A stretch of 64,000 bases of DNA from Kitasatospora purpeofusca (GTDB lineage: Bacteria; Actinomycetota; Actinomycetes; Streptomycetales; Streptomycetaceae): the NCBI RefSeq assembly GCF_000718025.1, contig NZ_JODS01000018.1, positions 177,190-241,189 of the forward strand. The letters are read 5' to 3'. The notes beneath the pieces are model-generated. The model was given only the letters and a program-made list of their open reading frames with translations, had not been told where the DNA came from and made no database searches. Below are positions 9,062-17,629 of the stretch, in pieces. Both the position numbers and the translations under genes were made by a program. How positions within the stretch are numbered: position 1 is the first letter of the stretch; each line of letters opens with the position of its first letter.

Positions 9062-10157
9062 CCGCCCCACCGGAGCGCCCTCCCCGCGACCTCCCCGCCC
9101 GCCCCGCCCGCCCCGCTCACCGTTCCTCGCCCAGCTCGACGACCCCGCCCGCACCCTGGACGCGCGCCCGCGCCCGGCCCCCTGCGTCCTGCTGCTCAGC
9201 CGCGCCTGCGACACCGACCTCGACCCGGTGCGGAACCTGCTCGCGGGCGCGGGCATCCGCACCGCCCGCCTGAACGCCGAGGAGCTCGGCGCCACCTCGC
9301 TGACCATCGCCCCGGAGGGCCGCACCGTCCGCCTGAACGGGCGCGAGCTGATCCCCACCGTCACCTGGATCCGCCACTTCGCGCCCACCGCCCTCGACCC
9401 GGCCGCGTTCGACCCCACGGCCCTCGACTCCACCGCCCTCGGCCCGGCCGCCCCGGTCGCGGACGTCGCCGGGACGCCGCGCGGCGCCTTCCTCCGCGAC
9501 TCCTGGCTGGCGGCGGCCGCACAGCTGGCGGCGATCTCCGGCACGGCCGTCCGCCCCGACCGCCCCGGGGTGCTCTGCCAACTGGACCTCGCCCGCCGGC
9601 ACGGGGTCGCGGCGCCGCGCGCCGTGCTGACCACCGATCCGTATCTCGTGCGCGACGAGTTCGACGGCCCGCGCGTGGTCGTCAAGGCGGCCGGCCACCA
9701 CTTCGTGGAGCCGGTCCCGGGCCGGTTGCACGGGATCTTCCCGACCGTCCTCGACCGGGCCGACCTGGCCGGCGGCCCGCGACCCGGGCCGCCGGTGATC
9801 GTCCAGGAGTACGTCGAGCACGAGGCCGAGCTGCGGGTCTACTTCGTCGGCGGGCAGCTGCACGCCTTCGAGGTCACCAAGACCGCCCCGGCCGACCCCT
9901 GGACCGCCCCCGACCGGCTCGGCGTCCGCGCCCTTCCGTCACCCCCGCCGGACGTCGCCGCCGCGACCCGCACCCTCGCCGCCGCGATGTCCCTGCGCTA
10001 CGGCGCGTTCGACTTCCTCCTCAGCGCCGGCACCCCGGTCTTCCTGGAGGTCAACCCGGACGGCGACTGGCGCTGGGCCGAGCGCCGCACCCGCACCACC
10101 CCGGTCACCCTCGCCGTCGCCGCCATGCTGGCCGCCCTGCACCGGGCCGCCCTCTGA
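9054..10157 (+). CDS. ATP-grasp enzyme, ribosomal-peptide-maturase-like
   Basis: This 367-residue protein starts at the ATG inside the end of the GAF gene. After a Pro/Arg-rich N-terminus it shows an N-terminal domain with PTVTWIRHF, a central VVVKAAGHHFVEP phosphate-binding stretch, VIVQEYVEHEAELRVYFVGG, and the C-terminal FLEVNPDGDW that supplies the metal-binding Glu and Asn. This is the layout of MvdD/TgmB-type enzymes that form ester or amide crosslinks in graspetides, or ligate amino acids. No classic graspetide precursor was seen nearby. The next ORF downstream is the proline-rich candidate. The assignment to ATP-grasp is firm; the substrate is not known. Confidence 0.82.
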   Translation: MPDRPTGAPSPRPPRPPRPPRSPFLAQLDDPARTLDARPRPAPCVLLLSRACDTDLDPVRNLLAGAGIRTARLNAEELGATSLTIAPEGRTVRLNGRELIPTVTWIRHFAPTALDPAAFDPTALDSTALGPAAPVADVAGTPRGAFLRDSWLAAAAQLAAISGTAVRPDRPGVLCQLDLARRHGVAAPRAVLTTDPYLVRDEFDGPRVVVKAAGHHFVEPVPGRLHGIFPTVLDRADLAGGPRPGPPVIVQEYVEHEAELRVYFVGGQLHAFEVTKTAPADPWTAPDRLGVRALPSPPPDVAAATRTLAAAMSLRYGAFDFLLSAGTPVFLEVNPDGDWRWAERRTRTTPVTLAVAAMLAALHRAAL

Positions 10158-10275
10158 CGGCGTCCGGTCCGGCCCGAGCCCATTGAGCCGCTGGGCGGAG
10201 CGGGGGTGTGGGCGGACGCCGACGGGGTAGCCGAGCGGTGTCAGCGCCTCCGACCACGGAGAGGAACGACCGACC

Positions 10276-10554
10276 GTGGGAATCCCGCCGAACGACCCCG
10301 TACCGCCCAGCCCCACCCCGCCCCCGGGACCGGGACCCGCGCCTGGTCCGGGCCCGCTGCCCGGTCCGGTGCCGGGCCCCGGCGGGCCGGACCCGCTGCC
10401 GCCCCGCCCGCTGCCGCCGGTGTCCGACCCGCCCCCGCCGCCCGCCCCGCGCCCCGACCCGAACCCGGGCCCAGGACCCCTGCCCGGGCCCGGGCCGACC
10501 CCCGAACCGGTCACCCGCGCGCCCGCGGCCGGTCACTCGCCGCCGCACCTGTAA
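10276..10554 (+). CDS. Extremely proline/glycine-rich small protein, possible operon substrate
   Basis: This is a 92-codon ORF starting at GTG 10276 with a good ribosome binding site (GGAGAGGA at 10258-10265). It lies 118 nt after the ATP-grasp stop. About half of the residues are proline, arranged as PGPGP, PLPGP and PPPP runs; there is no Cys or Lys, and no signal peptide. The C-terminus is AAGHSPPHL. It is the only small ORF with a convincing start next to the modification genes, so it is a candidate substrate or a structural partner. GC-rich DNA can keep such frames open by chance, so coding status is uncertain. Confidence 0.45.
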   Translation: MGIPPNDPVPPSPTPPPGPGPAPGPGPLPGPVPGPGGPDPLPPRPLPPVSDPPPPPAPRPDPNPGPGPLPGPGPTPEPVTRAPAAGHSPPHL

Positions 10555-10688
10555 CCCGGACACCGCCGGCCTCGGCCCCGATCACCGTCGGCCACCGCCC
10601 CGGCGCCACCGCCCCGGCCTCCGCCATTCGGCGGAGGCCGGCCGCCGCCGGGCCGCCACCGTCCCGCCGCGGCGCCTACCGTGGGCGG

Positions 10689-11870
10689 ATGACCGACCGT
10701 CGGACCGGCTACCTCGGCGCAGCCGCCGCCTTCGCCGTCTGCATGGCGGGCACCACCCTGCCCACCCCGCTGTACGGGCTGTACCAGGAGGAGATCGGCT
10801 TCTCCGAACTGATGGTGACGGTGGTGTTCGCCGTCTACGCGTTCGGGGTGATCGGGGTGCTGCTGCTCGTCGGCAACGTCTCCGACAGCGTCGGCCGCCG
10901 TCCCGTCCTGCTCTGCGGGCTCGCCCTCGCCGCGGGCAGCGCCGTCGCCTTCCTCGCCGAGGGCGGACTGCCGCTGCTCTGCCTGGGCCGCCTGCTGTCC
11001 GGACTGTCGGCGGGTCTGTTCACCGGCACCGCCACCGCCTATGTGCTGGAACTCGCCCCGCCCGACCGCCGGGCCCGGGCCGGGTTCGTCGCGACCGCCG
11101 CCAACATGGGCGGCCTCGGCTGCGGCCCGCTGCTGTCCGGGCTGCTCGCCGAGTACGCGCCGGAGCCGCTCGTCCTGCCGTTCGTCGTGCACCTGGTGCT
11201 GCTGGCCGCGTCGTTCGCGGTCACCTGGTTCCTGCCGGAGACCGTCGACGGCGCCCGGCCGCTGCGCACCGCCCGGCCGCGGCGACCGTCGCTGCCGCCG
11301 GAGGTCCGCGGGGTGTTCGTCCCGGCGGCGATCGCCGCCTTCGCGGGCTTCGCGCTGCTGGGCGTCTTCACCTCGGTCACCCCGGCGTTCCTGGGGCAGA
11401 GCCTGGGGATCCACAACCACGCGGTGGTCGGCCTGATCGTCTTCACGGCCTTCCTCGCCTCCACCCTCGGCCAGTTGCTGGTGCCCCGGCTGGGCACCGC
11501 CCGGGCGATCCCGCTGGGCTGCCTGGTGCTCATCGCGGGCCTCGCCCTGCTGGCCGCCTCGCTCGCGTGGGAGATCCTCGCCCCGCTGGTGCTCAGCGCC
11601 CTGGTCGGCGGCGCCGGGCAGGGCATGGGCCTGCGCGGGGCGGTCGGGGAGATCGCCGGCGCGGCCCCCGCCGAACACCGGGGCGGGGCCCTCTCCGCGC
11701 TCTTCGTGGTCGCCTACTTCGGCATCTCCGTCCCCGTCATCGGGGTCGGCCTGCTCGCCGAGCCGCTCGGCCTCGCCGACGCGGGCCTGGTCTTCGCCGC
11801 CTGCATGGCCGTCCTCGCCGCCGCCTCCGGCGCCTACCTGCTCCGCCGCGCCCGCTCCCGTCCGGCCTGA
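10689..11870 (+). CDS. MFS transporter
   Basis: This is a 393-residue, 12-segment major facilitator. The start ATG gives MTDRRTGYLGAAAAFAVCMAGTTLPTPLYGLYQ. The loop GNVSDSVGRRPVLL is the DxxGRR motif A of MFS proteins between helices 2 and 3. The longer open frame upstream (from 10206) is Pro/Arg-rich and lacks transporter character, so it was not used. It is separated by 134 nt from the proline-rich ORF, so it may be a separate unit. Substrate unknown. It resembles small-molecule or drug efflux proteins. Confidence 0.85.
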   Translation: MTDRRTGYLGAAAAFAVCMAGTTLPTPLYGLYQEEIGFSELMVTVVFAVYAFGVIGVLLLVGNVSDSVGRRPVLLCGLALAAGSAVAFLAEGGLPLLCLGRLLSGLSAGLFTGTATAYVLELAPPDRRARAGFVATAANMGGLGCGPLLSGLLAEYAPEPLVLPFVVHLVLLAASFAVTWFLPETVDGARPLRTARPRRPSLPPEVRGVFVPAAIAAFAGFALLGVFTSVTPAFLGQSLGIHNHAVVGLIVFTAFLASTLGQLLVPRLGTARAIPLGCLVLIAGLALLAASLAWEILAPLVLSALVGGAGQGMGLRGAVGEIAGAAPAEHRGGALSALFVVAYFGISVPVIGVGLLAEPLGLADAGLVFAACMAVLAAASGAYLLRRARSRPA

Positions 11871-11974
11871 CGTCGCGAAACCTCCCGGTGCGGCCCGGTA
11901 CCGGGTTCGTTCCGCCCGGGGCCGGTGCATAGGGTGGGGGCGGTAGAAGCCCCAGCGCACCCCTGGAGATCCGG

Positions 11975-12904
11975 ATGAGTCCGACCGCCGAGCCCGACGT
12001 CCTGCTGCCGGTCGGGGTGATCGGCCTCGGGGACATCGCCCAGAAGGCCTACCTGCCGGTCCTGACCGCGCTGCCCGGCCTGGACCTGCGCCTGATGACC
12101 CGGGACGGCGCGAAGCTGGACCGGATCGGCGACACCCACCGGATCCCGGCGGAGAAGCGGTTCACCGACCTCGGGCAGCTCATCGGCAGCGGGATCAGGG
12201 CCGCCTTCGTGCACGCCGCGACCGACCAGCACGTCCCGATCGTGGAGCAGCTGCTGACGGCGGGCGTCGAGGTCTACGTCGACAAGCCGCTCGACTACAC
12301 CCTCGACGGCTCCCGCCGCCTGGTGGACCTGGCGGACCGCACCGGCCGCTCCCTGATGGTCGGTTTCAACCGGCGCTTCGCCCCTGCCAACGTCCAGGCG
12401 AAGGAGCGCCCGCGCGACCTCGTCCTGCTGCGCAAGAACCGCGAGGGCCTGCCCGAGGCGGCGCGCCCGCTGGTCTTCGACGACTTCATCCACGTCGTCG
12501 ACACCCTGCGCTTCCTCGTCCCCGGCGACATCGAGCACGTCGACGTCCGCGCCCGGGTCCGCGAGGGCCTGGTCGAGCACGTGGTCCTCACCCTGGCCGG
12601 TGAGGGCTTCACCGCCCTCGGCATCATGAACCGGATGTCCGGCTCCACCGAGGAGATCCTCGAGGTCTCCGGCGGCGACTCCAAGCGCGAGGTCCACAAC
12701 CTCGCCGACGTCGTCGACCACCGCGGCCAGCCCACCGTCCGCCGCCGCGGCGACTGGGTCCCCGTCGCCCGCCAGCGCGGCATCGAACAGGCCGTCCTCA
12801 CCTTCCTCGACGCCGTCCGCACCGGCCGGACCCTGGACGCCCACGACGCCCTGCGCACCCACGAACTCTGCGAACTGGTCGTCGAGCGCATCGAAGCCCT
12901 CTGA
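11975..12904 (+). CDS. Gfo/Idh/MocA family oxidoreductase
   Basis: This 309-residue NAD(P)-dependent dehydrogenase starts at ATG 11975. The Rossmann motif is GVIGLGDIAQKAYLPVL near the N-terminus. EVYVDKPLDYTLDGS matches the conserved E(K/D)P cofactor motif, and SLMVGFNRRFAP the strand that follows. The substrate is probably a sugar or inositol derivative as in the family, but there are no sugar genes around it. A TAGGGT hexamer at about 11934-11939 could be its -10 element. The gene ends at a strong hairpin shared with the convergent epimerase gene. Confidence 0.88.
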   Translation: MSPTAEPDVLLPVGVIGLGDIAQKAYLPVLTALPGLDLRLMTRDGAKLDRIGDTHRIPAEKRFTDLGQLIGSGIRAAFVHAATDQHVPIVEQLLTAGVEVYVDKPLDYTLDGSRRLVDLADRTGRSLMVGFNRRFAPANVQAKERPRDLVLLRKNREGLPEAARPLVFDDFIHVVDTLRFLVPGDIEHVDVRARVREGLVEHVVLTLAGEGFTALGIMNRMSGSTEEILEVSGGDSKREVHNLADVVDHRGQPTVRRRGDWVPVARQRGIEQAVLTFLDAVRTGRTLDAHDALRTHELCELVVERIEAL

Positions 12905-12922
12905 CACCACCCCTGCCACGTA

Positions 12923-12966
12923 CCGCAGCCCCGCACCGGGACGTCCTCCCCGGTGCGGGGCTGCGG
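12923..12966. terminator. Bidirectional hairpin terminator
   Basis: A perfect 18-bp stem (CCGCAGCCCCGCACCGGG at 12923-12940 pairing with 12949-12966) with an 8-nt loop lies between two convergent genes. No T-run follows, as is usual in streptomycetes. Confidence 0.85.
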
Positions 12967-12983
12967 CGCGCGGTGCCGGGGAA

Positions 12984-13925
12984 TCAGGCCGACAGGCGGT
13001 CGCGCCACCAGGTGAGGGTGGTGCGGAGCTGGGTGTCGAGCGGGGTGGGGCGGGTGGTGAAGGCGGCTTCCCAGGCGGTGGTGTCGACGACGAAGGGGCG
13101 GTCGAACTGGTAGCGGGTCTCGCGGAGTTCGCGCAGGAGGGGGGTGACGAGGGCGGCGAGGGCGAAGACCGTGGGGTTCAGGCGGCGGACGGGGACGGGG
13201 GCGACGCCGGCCTCGGTGGCGAGGAGGTCGACCATGCGGCGGATCGGGACGGCCGGCGCGGTCGGGGCGTGCCAGGCGCGGCCCCAGGCGCGTTCGTCGG
13301 TGGCGGCCTCCGCCAGGGTGCGGGCCACGTCCGGGAGGTAGGTCCAGCTGTGCGGGGCGTCGGGGTCGCCGAGGACGCTGACCGGCTTGCCGGCCAGCAG
13401 GCGGGGGACGACACGGCCGGCCAGGTGGCCGCCGTCGGTGACGCCGGGGCCGAAGAAGTCGGAGGCGCGGACCTCGACGGCGCGGATGCGGCCGGCTTCG
13501 TGGAGGGCGCGGGCCTGCTCCCAGAGCGAGGCCCGGAGGCGGCCCTTGGGGCCGGGGGCGGCGAGCGGGAGGTCCTCGGTGAGGGGGCCGTCCACTGGGC
13601 CGTAGCCGTAGAGGTTGCCGAGCATGACGAGCACGGCGCCGGTCGCCTCGGCGGTGGCGAGGAGCGAGGCGTGCAGGGGCGGCCAGTCGGCCGTCCAGCG
13701 GGGGAGCGGCGGTGCGGCGCAGCTGTGGATCGCGGCCGCGCCGCGGGCGGCCTCGGTCAGCCGCGCGGTGTCGGTGGCGTCCAGGGCGAGGTGCTCGATG
13801 CCGGGCTCGGCCGGCCGCCCGGAGCGGGTGACCACCCTTACCGTGTGGCCCTGTTCGGCCAGCAGTCGTGCCGTGGCCGCTCCGGCCGGTCCGTGTCCGA
13901 CGATCACATGAAGACTCACCGTCAC
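12984..13925 (-). CDS. NAD(P)-binding, NAD-dependent epimerase/dehydratase-like protein
   Basis: This 313-residue protein belongs to the extended SDR or NmrA-like group. The dinucleotide motif is VIVGHGPAGAATARLLAEQG, a variant of GxxGxxG. VMLGNLYGYGP and VRASDFFGPG are typical of NAD-dependent epimerases. The start is GTG at 13925 (VTVSLHVIV); a second GTG two codons later is equally possible. No clear ribosome binding site is visible. It converges with the Gfo/Idh gene and shares its terminator. The reaction is unknown. Confidence 0.85.
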   Translation of the reverse strand: MTVSLHVIVGHGPAGAATARLLAEQGHTVRVVTRSGRPAEPGIEHLALDATDTARLTEAARGAAAIHSCAAPPLPRWTADWPPLHASLLATAEATGAVLVMLGNLYGYGPVDGPLTEDLPLAAPGPKGRLRASLWEQARALHEAGRIRAVEVRASDFFGPGVTDGGHLAGRVVPRLLAGKPVSVLGDPDAPHSWTYLPDVARTLAEAATDERAWGRAWHAPTAPAVPIRRMVDLLATEAGVAPVPVRRLNPTVFALAALVTPLLRELRETRYQFDRPFVVDTTAWEAAFTTRPTPLDTQLRTTLTWWRDRLSA

Positions 13926-14049
13926 ACCATAGAGGTCCCGGACCAGGGAGAACGCGCTCGGGGTGGGCGCGGTCGGGGGCGCGGGCGGGGCGGCCGCGCG
14001 GCCCGGCCCCGGTGGGGGCCGAACCGCGCGGGTGGGACCGGACGGGGCG

Positions 14050-14508
14050 TCAGCAGGGCACGAAGGCCGAGACCGTCGCCGTCGAGGGCGGCCAGCCGCC
14101 GTTGTTGACGCTGAAGCTGGACGTCACCGTGTTGCCGCAGGGCACGGTGAGCAGCAGGTCGCCGACGGTGGCACCGCCGGCCGGGATCAGCGCGGTCAGG
14201 TTGAGGGGCGGCTGCGGCGGGAGGGCGGGGGTGGAGCCGGTGATGGTGAAGCCGACGTTCTGGGCGACCCAGGCCGGGTCGGTGGTGGCGACCTGGCCGT
14301 AGAGGCGGACGTGGGTGCCGCTGACCTCGATACAGGCGCGGGTGCGCAGGAAGCCGGGCGCGCCCGGGGTCCCGCAGGTGACGGTGCCGGTCGGACCGGC
14401 CGGGCCCACCGGGCCGGTGGTGGCGGCGGTCGCGGTGGGGGCCAGGCCGACGGTCAGCGCGGCGAGGCCGGCGGCGCCCGCCAGGGCGGCGGTGGTGAGG
14501 CGGTTCAT
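14050..14508 (-). CDS. Small secreted protein
   Basis: This 152-residue protein begins with a clear Sec signal peptide (MNRLTTAALAGAAGLAALTVGLAPTATA). The start at 14508 is preceded by a strong GGAGGG. Right after the signal come three collagen-like Gly-Pro-X triplets (GPVGPAGPTG). The mature part has four cysteines (VTCGTPG, RACIEV, VPCGNT, FVPC at the end) that could form two disulfides. The body is predicted all-beta. No family recognised. The 211-nt stretch between its start and the terminator at 14714 holds no further gene. Confidence 0.8.
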   Translation of the reverse strand: MNRLTTAALAGAAGLAALTVGLAPTATAATTGPVGPAGPTGTVTCGTPGAPGFLRTRACIEVSGTHVRLYGQVATTDPAWVAQNVGFTITGSTPALPPQPPLNLTALIPAGGATVGDLLLTVPCGNTVTSSFSVNNGGWPPSTATVSAFVPC

Positions 14509-14713
14509 GGAGCGGTTCCCTCCCTCGTGCGGCGCGCCGGGTGTGGAACCCGACGTGCACACTGTGACATGTCACATTCCTTGGGGGGATCTTTGCATTC
14601 CGGATGACGATCCGTCCGCTCCTGGGGCGGTGCGGGCCGGTTCTGGCCGGTGGGTGCGCGGGTTTGGCCGGAACGGAGTGGCATGCACCGGTTCGTGGGC
14701 GAGGGGAGGGGCA

Positions 14714-14757
14714 CGAAGCCCGGTCGGCTCTCCCCGGGGAGAGCCGACCGGGCTTCG
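14714..14757 (-). terminator. Hairpin terminator after the M14 carboxypeptidase gene
   Basis: A 44-nt perfect palindrome (CGAAGCCCGGTCGGCTCTCC... mirrored) forms an up to 20-bp stem with a tetraloop. It lies 29 nt downstream of the stop of the minus-strand carboxypeptidase gene. It may also insulate the secreted-protein gene. Confidence 0.85.
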
Positions 14758-14786
14758 CGCTTTCGTCAACCGGCCTCAGTGGTCGT

Positions 14787-16163
14787 TCAGTTGGCGATCC
14801 CGCAGTACTGCTGCTGCTTGCCGATGGCCCGGTAGACGCAGTCGGCGGTCTCCAGCAGCCGCAGCACCGCCTCCCGGTTGCGGCTGGTCTCGCGTCCGAT
14901 CACCTCGTCCGGCGGGTAGAAGCCGGCGCTGCCGTTCGGCCCGGGGTACATCTCGAAGGTGTAGGCGAACACCCGCTGGGTGCCCCACAGCCAGTCGTCG
15001 ATCGAGCCGTCGGTGATGTAGAGGTCGCTCGACTGCTCCGGCGTGTAGCCGTTGGTGGAGGCCATCGAACGGCCGAGCGTGGCGAAGGTGTTGTACTCGT
15101 CGGCGGTCATGCCGGTGGTGGTGTTGGCGGTGGTCCAGCCGAACGGCCAGAGCACCAGCTCGCTGTAGGTGTGGAAGTCGATCGCCGCGGTGATCTGCTG
15201 CTTGCCGCCGACCACCCGGGTGCGGACGAAGTCGGCGACCACCTTGGTCTCCTTGGCGGACTCCGCCGCGCTGCCCCGGTAGGTCTCGCTGGAGGTGGAA
15301 CCGGAGGAGCCGCCGCAGCAGCCCCACTTGTAGTTCCAGTTGCGGTTGAGGTCGGTGCCGACGTTGCTGCTGCCGGTGTTCGGCTGCCGGTCCTTGCGCC
15401 AACTGCGGTAGCGGCCGGTGGCGATGTCGTACTCGCCGCCGTCCGGGTTGAGGTCCGGGACCACCCAGATCTCCCGGTTGTTGACGACATTGGCGATCCG
15501 GCTGTCGGTGGCGTACTTGTCGCCGAGTTCGTGCAGCAGGTAGAGCGACATCTCGACGGTGAGGTGCTCGCGGGCGTGCTGGTGGGCGGTGAAGAGCACC
15601 TCGGGTTCGTTCTCGTCGGTACCGACGTTGTCGCTGATCTTGACGGCGACGATCGGCCGGCCCTCGTAGGAGGTGCCGATGACCCGCTTGCTCATGATGT
15701 CGGGGTGCGCGGCCACGACGGCGTCGATGTCGGCGGCGGCCTCCGCGTAGTTGTGGTAGCCGGAGTCGGCGGACGGGAAGTCGTACAGCGCGGCGCCGGA
15801 CTCGGCCTGCCCGGCGGGCCCGTCGCCGTACCGGGGGCCCGGCAGCGGGACGGGGGACCAGCCGAGCGCCCGCAGCCGGGCGGCCTCGGCGGGTGTGGCC
15901 GTGACCGTCACCGAGTCGGCCATGACGGCGTCGACCGAGGCTCCGGTGGCGGCGACGGCAGTGCGTTCGGCGACGGTGCGGGGGCCGTCGAGGCGGTACT
16001 GCCGGGCGGAGTCGGCGTCGCCGGCCGAGGCGGCGGAGGCGACGGAGTCCGGCTGGACGGCGGCGGCCGGGGTGACGGCCTGGATGCTGAGCGGGGTGGC
16101 GAGGGCGAGCGCCAGCAGGACGGCGGTGGCCGTGGCGGGCTTCCCTCGGCGGGGCAGTCGCAT
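14787..16163 (-). CDS. Secreted M14 zinc carboxypeptidase (carboxypeptidase T-like)
   Basis: This 458-residue exported peptidase removes C-terminal residues from peptides outside the cell. The signal peptide is MRLPRRGKPATATAVLLALALATP, followed by a pro-region of about 100 residues. The M14 zinc ligands are His196 and Glu199 in HAREH, with a further His in AAIDFHTYSEL. NPDGGEY and DLNRNW are substrate-binding motifs, and the catalytic Glu is in YTFEMYP near the end. The C-terminus carries two extra cysteines, probably a disulfide. AGGAGGA lies 5 nt before the ATG. Two TTGACG hexamers upstream may be promoter elements. It likely serves nutrient scavenging. Confidence 0.92.
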   Translation of the reverse strand: MRLPRRGKPATATAVLLALALATPLSIQAVTPAAAVQPDSVASAASAGDADSARQYRLDGPRTVAERTAVAATGASVDAVMADSVTVTATPAEAARLRALGWSPVPLPGPRYGDGPAGQAESGAALYDFPSADSGYHNYAEAAADIDAVVAAHPDIMSKRVIGTSYEGRPIVAVKISDNVGTDENEPEVLFTAHQHAREHLTVEMSLYLLHELGDKYATDSRIANVVNNREIWVVPDLNPDGGEYDIATGRYRSWRKDRQPNTGSSNVGTDLNRNWNYKWGCCGGSSGSTSSETYRGSAAESAKETKVVADFVRTRVVGGKQQITAAIDFHTYSELVLWPFGWTTANTTTGMTADEYNTFATLGRSMASTNGYTPEQSSDLYITDGSIDDWLWGTQRVFAYTFEMYPGPNGSAGFYPPDEVIGRETSRNREAVLRLLETADCVYRAIGKQQQYCGIAN

Positions 16164-16234
16164 GACTGTCCTCCTGTGGGGGGTCCGTAGGGACGGAACG
16201 TTGGAGGAGATGCGGCGCCGCGAGGTTGATGGTG

Positions 16235-16257
16235 CGTCAATGTCATGCTTTCGTCAA
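16235..16257 (-). promoter_or_regulatory. Possible promoter region of the M14 carboxypeptidase gene
   Basis: Two TTGACG hexamers on the minus strand (16252-16257 and 16235-16240) are repeated 11 nt apart. Either could be a -35 element; no convincing -10 was found. The repeat could also be a regulator site. Confidence 0.3.
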
Positions 16258-16300
16258 GGAGTTGGGGGCGTGCCGAGGCCGAAAGGGGGCTCGCGGCCGG

Positions 16301-17629
16301 TCAGTACGGGTCGCCCGCCGCCGACCCGAGCGTCACCACCCGGGCCCAGCCGGGCGGCTCCGGCCGCCGGTACTCGGTACTGTTCTCGCTCCACCGGCCC
16401 GGTCGGCCGAACAGGCCCACCACCGTCCGGCAGGACGGCTGCGCGGTCGGCCAAGGAGTCTGACCGTCCGTCAGCACCACGACGACGTCCGGCCGGGGCC
16501 AGGTCCGCAGGGCGGTGGCGAACCCCTCCCGGAGGTCCGTCCCGCCGCCGCCCACCAGGGCGATGTCCCCCTCCCGGCAGAGCCGTTGCGCGGTCTGCGC
16601 GGCCGCGTCGCAGGACACCACGGTGACCAGGTCACGGCGGCCGCCCACGGCCCGGACGATCTCCGCGACCTCCAGCAGCGCGCCGCCCAACTCGGCGTCG
16701 CTGACCGACCCGGAGGTGTCGACGACCACGGTCACCCGGGGCGGGCGCCGCCGCAGGGAGGGCAGCACCGCGCCGGGCAGCGCGGCCGACCGGCGGGCCG
16801 GGCGGCCGTACGAGTAGTCGCCGCCCGAGCCCGGGCCCGACACCGCCGAGCGCACCGCCGTGCCCAGCAACTCCCGCCACCGCTGCGGCGGGTGGAACGC
16901 CTGCTCGGCCCACCGCCGCCACCCGGCCGGTGCGTCGCCCGGCCGGCCGAGGATCCCCTGCGCGACCCGGAACCGCACCGCGTCCCGCTCCTGCGGGCTC
17001 AGCCCGTGCGCGCCCTCCGGCCCGAGGTCCCAGCCGCGGACTAGGCCGTCGGCGCCGCTGCCGCAGTCCAGCCAGGCGAACCGCTCGGTCAGCGGCCCGA
17101 GTCCGAACTGCCGGAGGTAGTCCTCCATCAGCCGGCCGTCGGACAGTTCCAGGTCCCCGGGCAGCACCGCGCCCGCCGGCCGGACCAGCCCCTCGCCGTA
17201 GATGTCGTCGTTGATCTCGCAGTCCGCGGCGATGTTCGTCCGCAGCCGGTCGGCGACGCTGTGCAGACCGCGCTCGCGGGCGACCCGGTCGCCGCGTCCG
17301 TGGTGGTCGCGCAGCAGGTGCGACACCTCGTGCACCCAGACGCCCGCCAGCTCCTCCACCGGCATCAGGGCGACGAACGACGGCGAGACGTAGCAGCGCC
17401 AGTGCTCGTCCACGGCCATCGTCGGGACGTCGCGGGACTCCACGACGTGCAGGGCGAACAGCGCCGTGGCCAGGTAGGGGCGGACGCGGACCGCGTGCAG
17501 CCGGGCGGCGTACAGCTTGTCGACGTCGAGTCGGCCGGCCCGCGGCGCCCTGATGCCGTGAGTGTCCTGCCTGTTCCGCGTGGCCCGTGGGAGCGGTACC
17601 GGCACCGGGACCGCGGACGGCGCGCTCAC
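16301..17629 (-). CDS. DUF2201-type metallopeptidase-like and vWA domain protein
   Basis: This 442-residue protein starts at a GTG overlapping the stop of the MoxR gene. The N-terminal half has a zincin-like motif VHEVSHLLRDHH (HExxH) in the putative metallopeptidase domain that accompanies vWA domains in DUF2201 proteins. The C-terminal half is a vWA-like domain with VVVDTSGSVSDAE (DxSxS, MIDAS metal site), a GGGGTDLREG motif and VVVVLTDGQTPWP. Genes of this kind are nearly always paired with MoxR AAA ATPases, as here. The pair probably remodels or inserts metal into a client protein; the client is unknown. Confidence 0.88.
   Translation of the reverse strand: MSAPSAVPVPVPLPRATRNRQDTHGIRAPRAGRLDVDKLYAARLHAVRVRPYLATALFALHVVESRDVPTMAVDEHWRCYVSPSFVALMPVEELAGVWVHEVSHLLRDHHGRGDRVARERGLHSVADRLRTNIAADCEINDDIYGEGLVRPAGAVLPGDLELSDGRLMEDYLRQFGLGPLTERFAWLDCGSGADGLVRGWDLGPEGAHGLSPQERDAVRFRVAQGILGRPGDAPAGWRRWAEQAFHPPQRWRELLGTAVRSAVSGPGSGGDYSYGRPARRSAALPGAVLPSLRRRPPRVTVVVDTSGSVSDAELGGALLEVAEIVRAVGGRRDLVTVVSCDAAAQTAQRLCREGDIALVGGGGTDLREGFATALRTWPRPDVVVVLTDGQTPWPTAQPSCRTVVGLFGRPGRWSENSTEYRRPEPPGWARVVTLGSAAGDPY

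Noticed and set aside
9054..10157. Classic graspetide cluster (ATP-grasp plus TgmA/MdnA-type precursor)
   Set aside because: No small ORF with the expected leader motif or Thr/Ser plus Glu/Asp core was found near the ATP-grasp gene; only the Pro-rich ORF is present.
10215..10265. Stretch GGGGTAGCCGAGCGGTGTCAG resembling the D-arm of a tRNA
   Set aside because: No complete cloverleaf: acceptor stem, anticodon arm and T-arm (GTTCRA) are missing.
14604..16190. 528-codon plus-strand frame opposite the M14 carboxypeptidase
   Set aside because: Gly/Val/Arg-rich shadow; the minus strand has signal peptide, zinc motif and ribosome binding site.
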